A stretch of DNA of 64,000 nt from Pseudomonas sp. MWU15-20650 (lineage in GTDB: Bacteria; Pseudomonadota; Gammaproteobacteria; Pseudomonadales; Pseudomonadaceae), in the NCBI RefSeq assembly GCF_023242475.1, contig NZ_JALJFG010000003.1, positions 186,001 through 250,000 of the forward strand. The letters are read 5' to 3'. Of the stretch, positions 1 through 10,036 are shown in pieces. The notes beneath the pieces were generated by a model. The model made no database searches. It was not told the DNA's origin and saw only the letters and a program-made list of their open reading frames with translations. The stretch's first letter is position 1, and each line of letters opens with the position of its first letter. Both the position numbers and the translations under genes were made by a program.

Positions 1-1
1 A

Positions 2-838
2 GGTATTTCGATCGACAGCCAGGAATTCAGCAACCTGTCGTTCCAAGGCGGTGTTTTCGATCGCGTGTCGCCACGTACCGAACAAAGCCTGTCGAAGTTC
101 CGTTCCGAATACGGTAACGGCCAGACCACCGACAAGGTGAAAACCCTGGGCTTCAACTACCAGCCTTTCAAGAGCCTGAAAACCAGCGTGTTCGCGGCTA
201 ACGTCGAGGACTTCTGGAACCAGTACTACGTCGGCGCCACTCACGAACTGGGCGACAGCAGTGTCCTGGGTCTGACCACCGGCCTGAACTACTATAAAAC
301 CACCGACACCGGCAGCAAGAAGATGGGCAAGATCGACAACGACACTTACTCGTTGTCTCTGGGCCTGACTCACCAGGCACACAGCCTGACCTTCGCCTAC
401 CAGGCCATCAACGGTGACGAATACTTCGACTACCTGCACGAAACCAACGGCATCTACCTGGCCAACTCCCTGACGTCCGACTTCAACGGACCGAACGAGA
501 AGTCCTTCCAGATCGCCTACGGCCTCAACATGGCTGAATACGGCGTGCCAGGCCTGAAGTTCAATGCCTACTCGGCGCGCGGCTGGGGTATCGACGGTAC
601 TCACTACACCGGCACCGCCTACGGTGAATCGGGCGTGCGCCGCAGCGACCTGCGCCTGATGGACGGCGAAACCCACCAGGAATATGGCGTTGGCGCGTCC
701 TACGCGATCCAGAGCGGCTCACTCAAGGCAACCACCATTCGTGGCACCTACGTGACCCACCGCGCCAGTGAAAACCAGGCTGACGGCAACATCCGTGAAT
801 TCCGCCTGGTCACCACCATCCCGTTCAATATTCTTTAA
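2..838 (+). CDS. opdP: OprD-family outer membrane porin, C-terminal part (OpdP-like)
   Basis: This is the C-terminal ~278 residues of an outer membrane beta-barrel porin; the frame is open at the left edge, so the signal peptide and first strands lie outside the window. Alternating aromatic/polar strands, a repeated tyrosine-rich pattern and the C-terminal strand ending in IPFNIL are typical of OprD porins, which take up amino acids and small peptides. It lies 80 bp upstream of a dipeptide-binding protein gene, the arrangement of PA4501 (opdP) and dppA in P. aeruginosa. The peptide-uptake role and the OpdP name come from this synteny. Other OprD paralogues cannot be excluded without the N-terminus. 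Confidence 0.85.
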   Translation, partial: GISIDSQEFSNLSFQGGVFDRVSPRTEQSLSKFRSEYGNGQTTDKVKTLGFNYQPFKSLKTSVFAANVEDFWNQYYVGATHELGDSSVLGLTTGLNYYKTTDTGSKKMGKIDNDTYSLSLGLTHQAHSLTFAYQAINGDEYFDYLHETNGIYLANSLTSDFNGPNEKSFQIAYGLNMAEYGVPGLKFNAYSARGWGIDGTHYTGTAYGESGVRRSDLRLMDGETHQEYGVGASYAIQSGSLKATTIRGTYVTHRASENQADGNIREFRLVTTIPFNIL

Positions 839-852
839 TTAGCGCCAGGTAC

Positions 853-879
853 ACGGCGGGCTCAGGACGAGCCTGCCGT
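853..879 (+). other. Intercistronic hairpin between porin and dppA
   Basis: Two 11-nt arms (853-863 and 869-879) pair around a 5-nt loop, with one G-T wobble. No T-run follows, so this is more likely an mRNA-stabilising or processing hairpin at the porin 3' end than a full terminator. It sits 40 bp before dppA. Confidence 0.55.
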
Positions 880-918
880 CTACGCTTGTCTGGCTCCATC
901 GATTGCAGAGGGCTCTGA

Positions 919-2517
919 ATGAAAATGCTCCCGTTACAAGCTGCCATGGCCGCTGCGCTGTTGAGCGTGGCGATCGGCGTTTCGGCCAAACCGCTGGTGG
1001 TCTGCACCGAAGCCAGCCCGGAAGGTTTCGACCCGGTCCTGTACACCACCGCCGTGACCGCCGATGCCGCCGCTGAAACCATGTTCAACCGCCTGGTGGA
1101 TTTCAAGCCAGGTACCACCGAGGTGGTTCCGGCACTGGCCAAGGCCCTGCCGGAAATCAGCGCCGATGGCCTGACCTACACGTTTCACCTGCGTGACGAC
1201 ATCAAGTTCCACACCACCGACTACTTCAAACCCACGCGCAACCTGAACGCCGACGACGTGCTTTGGAGCTTCCAGCGCCAGCTGGACCCGAATCACCCGT
1301 GGCATAACAAGTCCCTCGTGGGCTACCCGTACTTCGAAAGCATGGGCTTCAAGGAACTGCTCAAGCGCGTAGAGAAGACCGACGACCACACCGTCGTCTT
1401 TACCCTGACCCGTCCTGAAGCTCCGTTCCTGGCTGATCTGGGCATGGCATTCTCTTCAATCCACTCGAAGGAATACGCCGACCAGTTGCTCAAGTCCGGT
1501 AAAACTGAAGACCTCAACGCCAAGCCTATCGGCACTGGCCCATTCGTCTTCAACCGATATCAGAAAGATGCCCAGGCGCGCTTCAGAGCCAACCCGGACT
1601 ATTTCCGCGGCAAGCCGGCGGTCGACCCGCTGATTCTGGCGGTCACCACCGATAACAACGTGCGGCTGCAGAAGCTCAAGGCCAACGAATGTCAGATCGC
1701 GTTGTTCCCCAAGCCGGATGACATTCCAAGCATCAAGAAAGACCCAAACCTGAAGGTCGATGAACTGGCGGCGATGACCACCAGCTACACCGCGATGAAC
1801 ACCACCCACAAGTACATGAGCGACGCGCGGGTACGCCACGCGATCAATATCGCGTTCGACAAGGCCGGTTATACCGAAGCGCTGTTCGGCAAAGGCAATG
1901 CGGTCGTGGGCACCGGCCCGTATCCGCCGACCTTGCTGGGTTTCAGTGAAAAGCTGAAAAACCCACCGCGCGACCTGGATAAGGCGCGCGCCCTGCTCAA
2001 GGAAGCCGGCGTGCCGGAAGGCACCGAATTCACCCTGTTCACCCGCAACGGCGGCGGCCCGACCAACCCTAACCCGATGCTCGGCGCCCAGCGCATGCAG
2101 GCGGATCTGGCCCAGATCGGCCTGAAGATCAATATCAAAGTCATGGAATGGGGCGAGATGCTCAAGCGGGCTAAAAACGGCGAGCACGACATGGTGTCGG
2201 CGGGCTGGGTCGGTGATAACGGCGACCCGGATAACTTCCTCACCCCGAACCTGAGTTGCGATGCAGCCAAAAACGGCGAAAACTACGCCCGCTGGTGTAA
2301 CAAAGAGTTTCAAGACTTGATCGACAAAGCCCGTGCAATCGCGGAACCGGCCAAACGGGCCGCGCTCTATGAACAAGCACAGGATGTCTTCGAAAAGGAC
2401 CAACCATGGCTTCCCATGGCTTACCCGAAACTGTTCACCGCCATGCGCAAGAACGTAGAAGGCTTCATCCAAAGCCCTCTGGGTACGAATAACTTCGCCA
2501 CCACCCAGGTGAAGTAA
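919..2517 (+). CDS. dppA: Periplasmic dipeptide-binding protein
   Basis: This is a family 5 extracellular solute-binding protein (SBP_bac_5) that captures di- and tripeptides in the periplasm for the DppBCDF transporter. The 532-residue product starts with a signal peptide cleaved near SA/KP at residue 23, then shows the family N-terminus (VVCTEASPEGFDP). The length matches DppA proteins. The start ATG follows GAGGGCTCTGA. It is first of five co-directional dpp genes, and strong hairpins flank it on both sides, an arrangement often linked with higher expression of the binding protein than of the membrane parts. Pseudomonads often carry several DppA paralogues with different peptide preferences; the preference here cannot be read from sequence. 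Confidence 0.95.
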   Translation: MKMLPLQAAMAAALLSVAIGVSAKPLVVCTEASPEGFDPVLYTTAVTADAAAETMFNRLVDFKPGTTEVVPALAKALPEISADGLTYTFHLRDDIKFHTTDYFKPTRNLNADDVLWSFQRQLDPNHPWHNKSLVGYPYFESMGFKELLKRVEKTDDHTVVFTLTRPEAPFLADLGMAFSSIHSKEYADQLLKSGKTEDLNAKPIGTGPFVFNRYQKDAQARFRANPDYFRGKPAVDPLILAVTTDNNVRLQKLKANECQIALFPKPDDIPSIKKDPNLKVDELAAMTTSYTAMNTTHKYMSDARVRHAINIAFDKAGYTEALFGKGNAVVGTGPYPPTLLGFSEKLKNPPRDLDKARALLKEAGVPEGTEFTLFTRNGGGPTNPNPMLGAQRMQADLAQIGLKINIKVMEWGEMLKRAKNGEHDMVSAGWVGDNGDPDNFLTPNLSCDAAKNGENYARWCNKEFQDLIDKARAIAEPAKRAALYEQAQDVFEKDQPWLPMAYPKLFTAMRKNVEGFIQSPLGTNNFATTQVK

Positions 2518-2530
2518 TAAGAAAAACGCT

Positions 2531-2556
2531 CGGTGCCGTCGACATCGACGGTGCCG
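2531..2556 (+). other. Strong intercistronic hairpin after dppA
   Basis: A 12-bp stem (2531-2542 with 2545-2556, two G-T wobbles, core CCGTCGA/TCGACGG) closes a 2-nt loop just behind the dppA stop. There is no T-run. Such structures protect the upstream mRNA from 3' decay or cause partial termination, which would raise DppA relative to DppBCDF. Confidence 0.6.
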
Positions 2557-2592
2557 AACCTGCCTAACCGGCTGATTGAGGTACACAACAAG

Positions 2593-3603
2593 ATGTTTAG
2601 TTTTATTGCCCGCCGATTGGGGTTATTGATCCCCACGTTTTTCGGCATCACGTTGCTCACCTTTGCGTTGATTCGCATGATCCCCGGCGACCCCGTCGAA
2701 GTCATGATGGGCGAACGACGAGTCGACCCCGAGATGCACGCACAGGCAATGGAACGCCTTGGTCTTAACAAGCCGTTGTATGCACAATACCTGGACTACG
2801 TCGGCAAACTCGCCCACGGCGACCTGGGTGAATCCCTGCGTACGCGCACCAGCGTGTGGACCGAGTTCACCGCCCTCTTCCCCGCGACCCTGGAACTGTC
2901 CATGGCCGCCCTGTTGTTCGCCGGCGTCCTGGGCCTGTTGGCCGGGGTGATCGCGGCCTTGAAGCGAGGATCCCTGTTCGACCATGGGGTGATGGGCATC
3001 TCCCTGGCGGGATATTCGATGCCGATCTTCTGGTGGGGCCTGATCCTGATCATGTTCTTCTCGGTGAGCCTGGGCTGGACCCCGGTTTCCGGGCGTATCG
3101 ACCTGCTCTACGACATTGAGCCGCGCACCGGTTTCATGCTGATCGACACCCTGCTGGCTGACGAGCCGGACGCGTTCTGGGACGCACTGCACCACCTGAT
3201 CCTGCCGGCCATCGTGCTCGGCACCATCCCACTGGCGGTGATTGCGCGGATGACCCGTTCATCCATGCTCGAAGTGCTGCGCGAAGACTACATCCGTACC
3301 GCCAAGGCCAAGGGCCTGTCACCGGCCCGCGTGGTATTCGTGCACGGCCTGCGCAACGCGCTGATCCCGGTGCTCACCGTGGTCGGCCTGCAAGTCGGCA
3401 CCCTGCTGGCCGGTGCGGTACTGACCGAAACCATCTTCTCGTGGCCCGGCATCGGCAAATGGCTGATCGAAGCCATTGGCGCGCGGGACTATCCGGTGGT
3501 GCAAAACGGCATCCTGTTGATCGCCTGCCTGGTGATCGTGGTGAACTTCGTGGTGGATATCCTCTACGGCTTCGCCAACCCACGCATCCGTCACCAGCGC
3601 TGA
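2593..3603 (+). CDS. dppB: Dipeptide ABC transporter permease DppB
   Basis: Inner-membrane subunit of the dipeptide importer, 336 residues, close to E. coli DppB (339). The N-terminus (MFSFIARRLGLLIPTFFG) is the classic DppB/OppB start, followed by about six membrane segments. The cytoplasmic EAA loop that contacts the ATPases is seen as EDYIRTAKAKGLS. An in-frame start 60 nt upstream would add 20 polar residues before the conserved N-terminus and overlap the hairpin, so ATG 2593 was chosen. It pairs with DppC, whose gene follows after 4 bp. Confidence 0.95.
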   Translation: MFSFIARRLGLLIPTFFGITLLTFALIRMIPGDPVEVMMGERRVDPEMHAQAMERLGLNKPLYAQYLDYVGKLAHGDLGESLRTRTSVWTEFTALFPATLELSMAALLFAGVLGLLAGVIAALKRGSLFDHGVMGISLAGYSMPIFWWGLILIMFFSVSLGWTPVSGRIDLLYDIEPRTGFMLIDTLLADEPDAFWDALHHLILPAIVLGTIPLAVIARMTRSSMLEVLREDYIRTAKAKGLSPARVVFVHGLRNALIPVLTVVGLQVGTLLAGAVLTETIFSWPGIGKWLIEAIGARDYPVVQNGILLIACLVIVVNFVVDILYGFANPRIRHQR

Positions 3604-3607
3604 GATC

Positions 3608-4525
3608 ATGACCATGAGCACACCTACGCAAGCGGTAGCAGTCGATCAAAGCCTGCTGTATCCGTCCCCTTACAAAGAATTCTGGCAAGCGTTCTCCAAG
3701 AACAAAGGCGCGGTTGCCGGCCTGCTATTCATGTTGCTGATCGTGTTCTGCGCGATCTTCGCCCCCTGGGTTGTACCGCATAACCCCAGCGAACAATACC
3801 GCGACTTCCTGCTGACCCCGCCGGCCTGGCTGGAAGGCGGGCAGATGCAGTTCCTGCTCGGCACCGACGAACTGGGCCGTGACCTGCTCTCGCGCCTGAT
3901 CCAGGGCTCGCGCCTGTCGCTGCTCATCGGCTTGTCGTCAGTAGTGATGTCGCTGATCCCCGGCATCCTGCTGGGCCTGTTCGCCGGGTTCTTCCCACGC
4001 CTGCTCGGCCCGACCATCATGCGTCTGATGGACATCATGCTGGCCCTGCCGTCACTGCTGCTGGCCGTTGCCATTGTCGCGATCCTCGGCCCTGGCCTGA
4101 TCAACACCGTGATCGCCATCGCCATCGTGTCCCTGCCGTCCTATGTCCGTCTGACCCGCGCCGCGGTGATGGGCGAACTGAACCGCGACTACGTGACCGC
4201 CGCTCGCCTTGCCGGCGCCGGCTTGCCACGCCTGATGTTCGTCACCGTGCTGCCTAACTGCATGGCACCGCTGATCGTCCAGGCCACCCTGAGCTTCTCT
4301 TCGGCGATCCTCGATGCCGCCGCCCTGGGTTTCCTGGGCCTTGGCGTCCAGCCGCCAACCCCAGAGTGGGGCACCATGCTGGCTTCGGCCCGTGACTACA
4401 TCGAACGCGCCTGGTGGGTGGTAAGCCTGCCGGGTCTGACCATTTTGCTCAGCGTGCTGGCAATCAACTTGATGGGTGACGGCCTGCGCGATGCGCTGGA
4501 CCCGAAACTCAAGAACGCCGCCTGA
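3608..4525 (+). CDS. dppC: Dipeptide ABC transporter permease DppC
   Basis: Second inner-membrane permease of the dipeptide importer, 305 residues. It has the N-terminal OppC-type segment ([17 protein letters not shown]), the [13 protein letters not shown] motif typical of DppC/OppC, about six membrane helices and an EAA loop ([14 protein letters not shown]). It forms the translocation pore with DppB. ATG 3608 or ATG 3614 could be the start. It is 4 bp from dppB and 10 bp from dppD, so the genes are very likely co-transcribed. Confidence 0.95.
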   Translation: MTMSTPTQAVAVDQSLLYPSPYKEFWQAFSKNKGAVAGLLFMLLIVFCAIFAPWVVPHNPSEQYRDFLLTPPAWLEGGQMQFLLGTDELGRDLLSRLIQGSRLSLLIGLSSVVMSLIPGILLGLFAGFFPRLLGPTIMRLMDIMLALPSLLLAVAIVAILGPGLINTVIAIAIVSLPSYVRLTRAAVMGELNRDYVTAARLAGAGLPRLMFVTVLPNCMAPLIVQATLSFSSAILDAAALGFLGLGVQPPTPEWGTMLASARDYIERAWWVVSLPGLTILLSVLAINLMGDGLRDALDPKLKNAA

Positions 4526-4535
4526 GGAGATTCCC

Positions 4536-5504
4536 ATGTCACTGTTAGAAATCAAGAATCTCAACGTCCGCTTCGGCGACAGCACCGCCGTGCCGGTGGT
4601 CGATGGCCTCGACATTAGTGTCGACAAAGGCGAGGTCCTGGCGATCGTTGGCGAGTCGGGCTCGGGTAAATCCGTGACCATGATGGCGCTGATGGGCCTG
4701 ATCGAGCATCCGGGGATTGTCACCGCCGACGCCCTCAACTTCGACGGCAAGGACATGCTCAAACTGAGCAACCGCCAGCGTCGGCAGATTGTCGGCAAAG
4801 ACCTGGCCATGGTCTTCCAGGACCCGATGACTGCACTGAACCCCAGCTACACCGTGGGTTTCCAGATCGAAGAAGTGCTGCGCCTGCATTTGAAAATGTC
4901 CGGCAAGCAAGCACGCAAGCGCGCCATCGAACTGCTCGAAAAAGTCGAAATCCCAGGCGCTGCCAGCCGAATGGATGCCTACCCGCACCAACTGTCCGGC
5001 GGGATGAGTCAACGCGTGGCCATCGCCATGGCGATCGCCGGCGAGCCGAAACTGCTGATCGCCGATGAACCCACCACCGCGCTGGACGTAACCATCCAGG
5101 CGCAGATCATGGACCTGCTGCTGGCCCTGCAGAAAGAGCAGAACATGGGCCTGGTACTGATCACTCACGATCTCGCGGTGGTGGCAGAAACCGCCCAGCG
5201 CGTGTGCGTGATGTACGCAGGCCAAGCGGTAGAAGTCGGCCAGGTACCGCAACTGTTCGACATTCCGGCGCATCCTTACAGCGAAGCGCTGCTCAAGGCG
5301 ATTCCCGAGCACAGCCTCGGCGCCACCCGCCTGGCCACGCTGCCCGGCATCGTGCCCGGCCGCTATGACCGTCCTCAGGGTTGCCTGCTGTCGCCACGTT
5401 GCCCGTACGTGCAGGAAAACTGCCGCACCCAACGCCCTGGCCTTGATCCGAAAACCAACAGCCTTGCGCGCTGCTTCTACCCCTTGAACCAGGAGGTGGC
5501 GTAA
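4536..5504 (+). CDS. dppD: Dipeptide ABC transporter ATPase DppD
   Basis: One of two ATPases that power dipeptide import at the cytoplasmic face. The 322-residue protein has Walker A GESGSGKS at residues 39-46, signature LSGGMSQR, Walker B LLIADEP and a switch histidine in LITHDLAVV. The C-terminal oligopeptide-transport domain carries the cysteine cluster (CLLSPRCPY, then further Cys) typical of DppD/OppD, which in some homologues binds an iron-sulfur cluster. The start follows GAGGAGATTCCC. An upstream in-frame ATG at 4476 lies inside dppC and was rejected. Confidence 0.95.
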   Translation: MSLLEIKNLNVRFGDSTAVPVVDGLDISVDKGEVLAIVGESGSGKSVTMMALMGLIEHPGIVTADALNFDGKDMLKLSNRQRRQIVGKDLAMVFQDPMTALNPSYTVGFQIEEVLRLHLKMSGKQARKRAIELLEKVEIPGAASRMDAYPHQLSGGMSQRVAIAMAIAGEPKLLIADEPTTALDVTIQAQIMDLLLALQKEQNMGLVLITHDLAVVAETAQRVCVMYAGQAVEVGQVPQLFDIPAHPYSEALLKAIPEHSLGATRLATLPGIVPGRYDRPQGCLLSPRCPYVQENCRTQRPGLDPKTNSLARCFYPLNQEVA

Positions 5505-6475
5505 TGGCCGTCGTTCTTACCGCCCGCGACCTCACCCGTCACTACGAAGTGTCCCGTGGCCTGTTCAAGGGCCATGCCACTGTGCGGGCCCTTAATGGCG
5601 TGTCCTTTGAGCTGGAAGCCGGCAAGACCCTCGCCGTGGTCGGCGAGTCGGGATGCGGCAAATCCACCCTGGCCCGTGCGCTGACGCTGATTGAGGAGCC
5701 GTCTTCGGGCTCCCTGAAGATTGCCGGCCAGGAAGTCGCCGGCGCCGACAAGGCCCAGCGCAAGCAATTGCGCAAAGACGTGCAGATGGTGTTCCAAAGC
5801 CCGTATGCCTCATTGAACCCGCGCCAGAAGGTCGGCGATCAACTCGGCGAACCCCTGCTGATCAACACCAACCTGTCCGCCGCCGAACGCCGCGAAAAAG
5901 TGCAGGCCATGATGAAGCAGGTGGGCTTGCGCCCCGAGCATTACCAGCGCTACCCGCACATGTTCTCCGGTGGCCAGCGCCAACGGATTGCACTGGCGCG
6001 CGCGATGATGCTGCAACCCAAAGTGCTGGTGGCGGATGAGCCGACCTCGGCGCTGGACGTGTCGATCCAGGCCCAGGTGCTCAACCTGTTCATGGATCTG
6101 CAGCAGGAGTTCAACACCGCCTACGTGTTCATCTCCCACAACCTGGCCGTGGTGCAACACGTTGCCGATGACGTGATGGTGATGTACCTCGGCCGTCCGG
6201 TGGAAGTGGGCCCCAAGGAAGACATCTACGCACGCCCCCTGCACCCGTACACCCAGGCGCTGCTGTCGGCCACCCCGACCATTCATCCGGACCCGAACAA
6301 GCCCAAGATCAAGATCGTCGGTGAACTGCCCAACCCGCTGAACCCACCGCCTGGCTGTGCTTTCCACAAGCGCTGCCCGTATGCAACGGCGCGGTGCAGC
6401 ACCGAGGAGCCGCAATTGCGCGCCTTGGATAATCGCCAGGTGGCTTGCCACTACGCTGAGCAGTTTGTGGCCTGA
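5504..6475 (+). CDS. dppF: Dipeptide ABC transporter ATPase DppF
   Basis: Partner ATPase of DppD, 323 residues, with Walker A GESGCGKS near residues 47-54, signature FSGGQRQR, Walker B and a C-terminal peptide-transporter domain with cysteines (CAFHKRCPY). The ATG overlaps the dppD stop by one base (TAATG), so translation is probably coupled and keeps the two ATPases near 1:1. It is the last gene of the dpp operon and is followed by two terminator-like hairpins. Confidence 0.95.
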   Translation: MAVVLTARDLTRHYEVSRGLFKGHATVRALNGVSFELEAGKTLAVVGESGCGKSTLARALTLIEEPSSGSLKIAGQEVAGADKAQRKQLRKDVQMVFQSPYASLNPRQKVGDQLGEPLLINTNLSAAERREKVQAMMKQVGLRPEHYQRYPHMFSGGQRQRIALARAMMLQPKVLVADEPTSALDVSIQAQVLNLFMDLQQEFNTAYVFISHNLAVVQHVADDVMVMYLGRPVEVGPKEDIYARPLHPYTQALLSATPTIHPDPNKPKIKIVGELPNPLNPPPGCAFHKRCPYATARCSTEEPQLRALDNRQVACHYAEQFVA

Positions 6476-6480
6476 GCGGC

Positions 6481-6512
6481 AAAAAAATACCCTGGGGATA
6501 ACCCCAGGGTAT
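6481..6512 (-). terminator. Inverted repeat with A/T tract after dppF, acting mainly on the minus strand
   Basis: A near-perfect stem ACCCTGGGG/CCCCAGGGT (6489-6511) with a short loop is preceded on the plus strand by seven A residues, so on the minus strand it reads stem plus T-run. It would end transcription coming from the small minus-strand gene at 6585-6848. Confidence 0.65.
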
Positions 6513-6527
6513 GACTCGAGTTCTACC

Positions 6528-6575
6528 GCCCCACCCGTCGGATTGCGCATCAGTCCGGCAGGCGGGGCTTTTTTT
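6528..6575 (+). terminator. Intrinsic terminator of the dpp operon
   Basis: Arms 6528-6542 and 6554-6568 pair (GCCCC with GGGGC at the base, with a few wobbles or mismatches inside) and are followed by seven T residues. It lies about 55 bp after the dppF stop in the direction of dpp transcription. Confidence 0.65.
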
Positions 6576-6584
6576 CACAGTGAC

Positions 6585-6848
6585 TTATGTATCGCTGTCA
6601 CTGTCACTGGTGTCATCGTCGTCTGGGGGCACTTGCTGGTCGTCGTCACCCTTGGAGCCGCCCTGGTCTTCATCACCGGCCTCTGACTCGCTCTTAGCCA
6701 GTTGCAAGCCACTCGCCTGCACCGACTTCGCCGCCATAAACCCCGGCGCCTGGCCCTGCACAGCCGTATTGGCCCATGCAGACGAGATGCCCAGCGATAA
6801 CATCACCAGCACTTTTAGCAACAGCACTAAACGTTGAAAGATAGTCAT
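6585..6848 (-). CDS. Small exported acidic protein, function unknown
   Basis: An 87-residue product with a clear signal peptide (hydrophobic residues 5-22, cleavage near AWA/NT at residue 26). The mature part is short and polar and ends in an extremely acidic, low-complexity tail of Asp and Ser (DDDDTSDSDSDT). I do not recognise a family. The tail resembles calcium-binding or disordered acidic segments, but that is only a composition match. It stands alone on the minus strand between dppF and a second small exported protein gene and ends at a terminator. ATG 6848 is the only sensible start, since the signal peptide begins there. Confidence 0.6.
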   Translation of the reverse strand: MTIFQRLVLLLKVLVMLSLGISSAWANTAVQGQAPGFMAAKSVQASGLQLAKSESEAGDEDQGGSKGDDDQQVPPDDDDTSDSDSDT

Positions 6849-6945
6849 GGTCGATTTCCGTCCAGTCAGTGAGTCACGTGCGTCGGCGTTCGACCGTCGC
6901 TGTGAATTAAGCTAGTTCCAATCCTGGGTTTGCGCCACTTGCGCC

Positions 6946-7191
6946 TCAGGTATCCCCATCATCATAGGTTTCGCTGGCTTCTCCGTCGTTGTACGGGTTT
7001 TCAGTATCTTCCTTGGGGGCGGGCTGAGCCTGCGGTTGCCAACCACCGGAGTTGACTTCGTGCTGCTTTTTCTTGGTGACCGGACCGGTGTCCTTCCACT
7101 GTGGCGCTCCTGCGTCCGCCAGTGCCGGAAGGGCCGTCAGCCCCAGGGCGGCCAGCAACACCAAGGGAAGGACGCGTTGAGCATTTCGCAC
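6946..7191 (-). CDS. Small exported protein with acidic tail, function unknown
   Basis: An 81-residue product with a signal peptide (cleavage near ALA/DA at residue 26) and a mature part of about 55 residues rich in Gln, Pro, Asp and Glu, ending EASETYDDGDT. There are no cysteines and no recognisable domain. A GGAGGTCTCC-type ribosome binding site lies just upstream of the ATG on the minus strand (bases 7193-7202). It is next to, and co-directional with, another small exported acidic protein gene (98 bp gap), and both end in an Asp-rich tail closing with Asp-Thr, so they may be a functional pair. Function is unknown. Confidence 0.65.
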   Translation of the reverse strand: MRNAQRVLPLVLLAALGLTALPALADAGAPQWKDTGPVTKKKQHEVNSGGWQPQAQPAPKEDTENPYNDGEASETYDDGDT

Positions 7192-7272
7192 GGAGGTCTC
7201 CTTTGTAGTCGGTGGTTAAACGCTAGACCCAATGCCGGATTCTCGCCAATTCATAGCGTTATGGAGACCCAA

Positions 7273-7362
7273 ATGTGGAAAGGGGCTTGCCCCCGATGGC
7301 GGAGTGTCAGTACCCAATGTACTGGCTGACACACTGCTATCGGGGGCAAGCCCCTCCCACAT
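7273..7362. repeat. REPIN-type palindromic repeat
   Basis: Two inverted REP copies face each other: the left arm begins ATGTGGAAAGGGGCTTGCC and the right arm is its complement, ending CCCCTCCCACAT, around a variable centre holding a smaller inverted repeat (CAGTAC/GTACTG). This matches pseudomonad REPINs, non-autonomous elements moved by a RAYT transposase elsewhere in the genome. It lies between a small gene and the 3' end of prfC. Confidence 0.85.
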
Positions 7363-7384
7363 TTTGTTTTGCGGCGCTCAGACC

Positions 7385-8968
<1,584 letters not shown>

Positions 8969-9041
8969 GGGAAATCGCCTGGCAGGTGAGTCAAAAAAGG
9001 GCGGCGAGTATAGCGCAAACCGAGGGTTACAGACCACCGCT

Positions 9042-9093
9042 CACCCCATTTGGGGTGGCTAAATGCTTCCAAGTGTGGAACCTTTTAAAAGGT
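9042..9093. promoter_or_regulatory. Two close palindromes upstream of the osmoprotectant operon
   Basis: CACCCCA/TGGGGTG (9042-9057, 2-nt spacer) and a perfect 14-bp palindrome ACCTTTTAAAAGGT (9080-9093) lie 22 bp apart between the divergent prfC and ABC-transporter genes. They could be operators or, for the first, part of a weak hairpin. No known regulator motif was recognised. The rest of 8969-9299 shows no gene. Confidence 0.35.
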
Positions 9094-9299
9094 AGAGACG
9101 TCCACTCCCCTGCTACCGCACTCGTGACAGGGGCTGAAAAATCAGCAAGTTAGTCTGACGAGGCTGCGCTCATGGCTCGATCGCATACCGCGTTGCCGGT
9201 ATCGGCGAGCTGCTTTTCGCGAACTCATTCGAAGGCAGCCAGACCTGGCATTGCCGCTCGGAGATGTGTTCGCCGACAGAAGAAAAAAGGAGTCCGCCT

Positions 9300-10016
9300 G
9301 TGGCTATTCGCTATGGCAAAGGGCTGATAGGAGGAGCGGTTGTCGTCGCTCTCCTGGCCCTGCTGGTCCACTGGATCGGCATCAACACGATCGAACTGTA
9401 CCGCGACGATTTGTTGTTTTACCTGCAAGCACACCTGATCCTCGTTCTTGTCTCCATGCTGGCAGCCCTCGTTGTAGGGATCCCCGCCGGTATCCTGCTC
9501 AGTCGACCGAACATGGTCGGGCGTGCAGAACGCTTCATGCAGATCTTCAACATCGGCAACACCGTCCCTCCCCTGGCCGTCCTGGCCATCGCCCTCGGCG
9601 TCCTCGGCATCGGCAGCGGCCCGGCCATCTTCGCGCTGTTCCTCGCGTCCTTGCTGCCCATCGTACGTAACACCTATGAAGGCTTGAAAAACGTACAGGG
9701 TTCCTTGAAAGAAGCCGCCACCGGCATCGGCATGACGCCGCGCCAGGTGTTGTTTCGCGTGGAATTGCCCAACGCCGTGCCGATCATCATCGGTGGCGTG
9801 CGCGTGGCCCTGGCGATCAACGTCGGTACCGCACCGCTGGCCTTCCTGATCGGTGCCAATAGCCTGGGCAGCCTGATCTTCCCCGGCATCGCCTTGAACA
9901 ACCAGCCACAACTGCTGCTCGGCGCCGCGTGCACCGCGCTGCTGGCGTTGTTGCTCGACGGTCTGGTGACCCTGGCCAGCCGCCTCTGGCTGGAACGCGG
10001 GCTACGTCCGTCTTAA
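9300..10016 (+). CDS. Osmoprotectant (glycine betaine/choline type) ABC permease
   Basis: Inner-membrane permease of about 238 residues with five to six membrane segments and the BPD_transp_1 EAA region (LKEAATGIGMTPRQVLFRVELP), as in OpuCB/YehW proteins. The sequence NIGNTVPPLAVLAIALGVLGIG is typical of quaternary-amine permeases. GTG 9300 is preferred because AAGGAG sits 7 nt upstream; an in-frame ATG at 9264 would add a polar, non-conserved stretch. First of a four-gene set: permease, binding protein, permease, ATPase. The substrate is inferred from the family and not proven. Confidence 0.85.
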   Translation: MAIRYGKGLIGGAVVVALLALLVHWIGINTIELYRDDLLFYLQAHLILVLVSMLAALVVGIPAGILLSRPNMVGRAERFMQIFNIGNTVPPLAVLAIALGVLGIGSGPAIFALFLASLLPIVRNTYEGLKNVQGSLKEAATGIGMTPRQVLFRVELPNAVPIIIGGVRVALAINVGTAPLAFLIGANSLGSLIFPGIALNNQPQLLLGAACTALLALLLDGLVTLASRLWLERGLRPS

Positions 10017-10036
10017 GGCTTGGCAAAGGAATTCAC

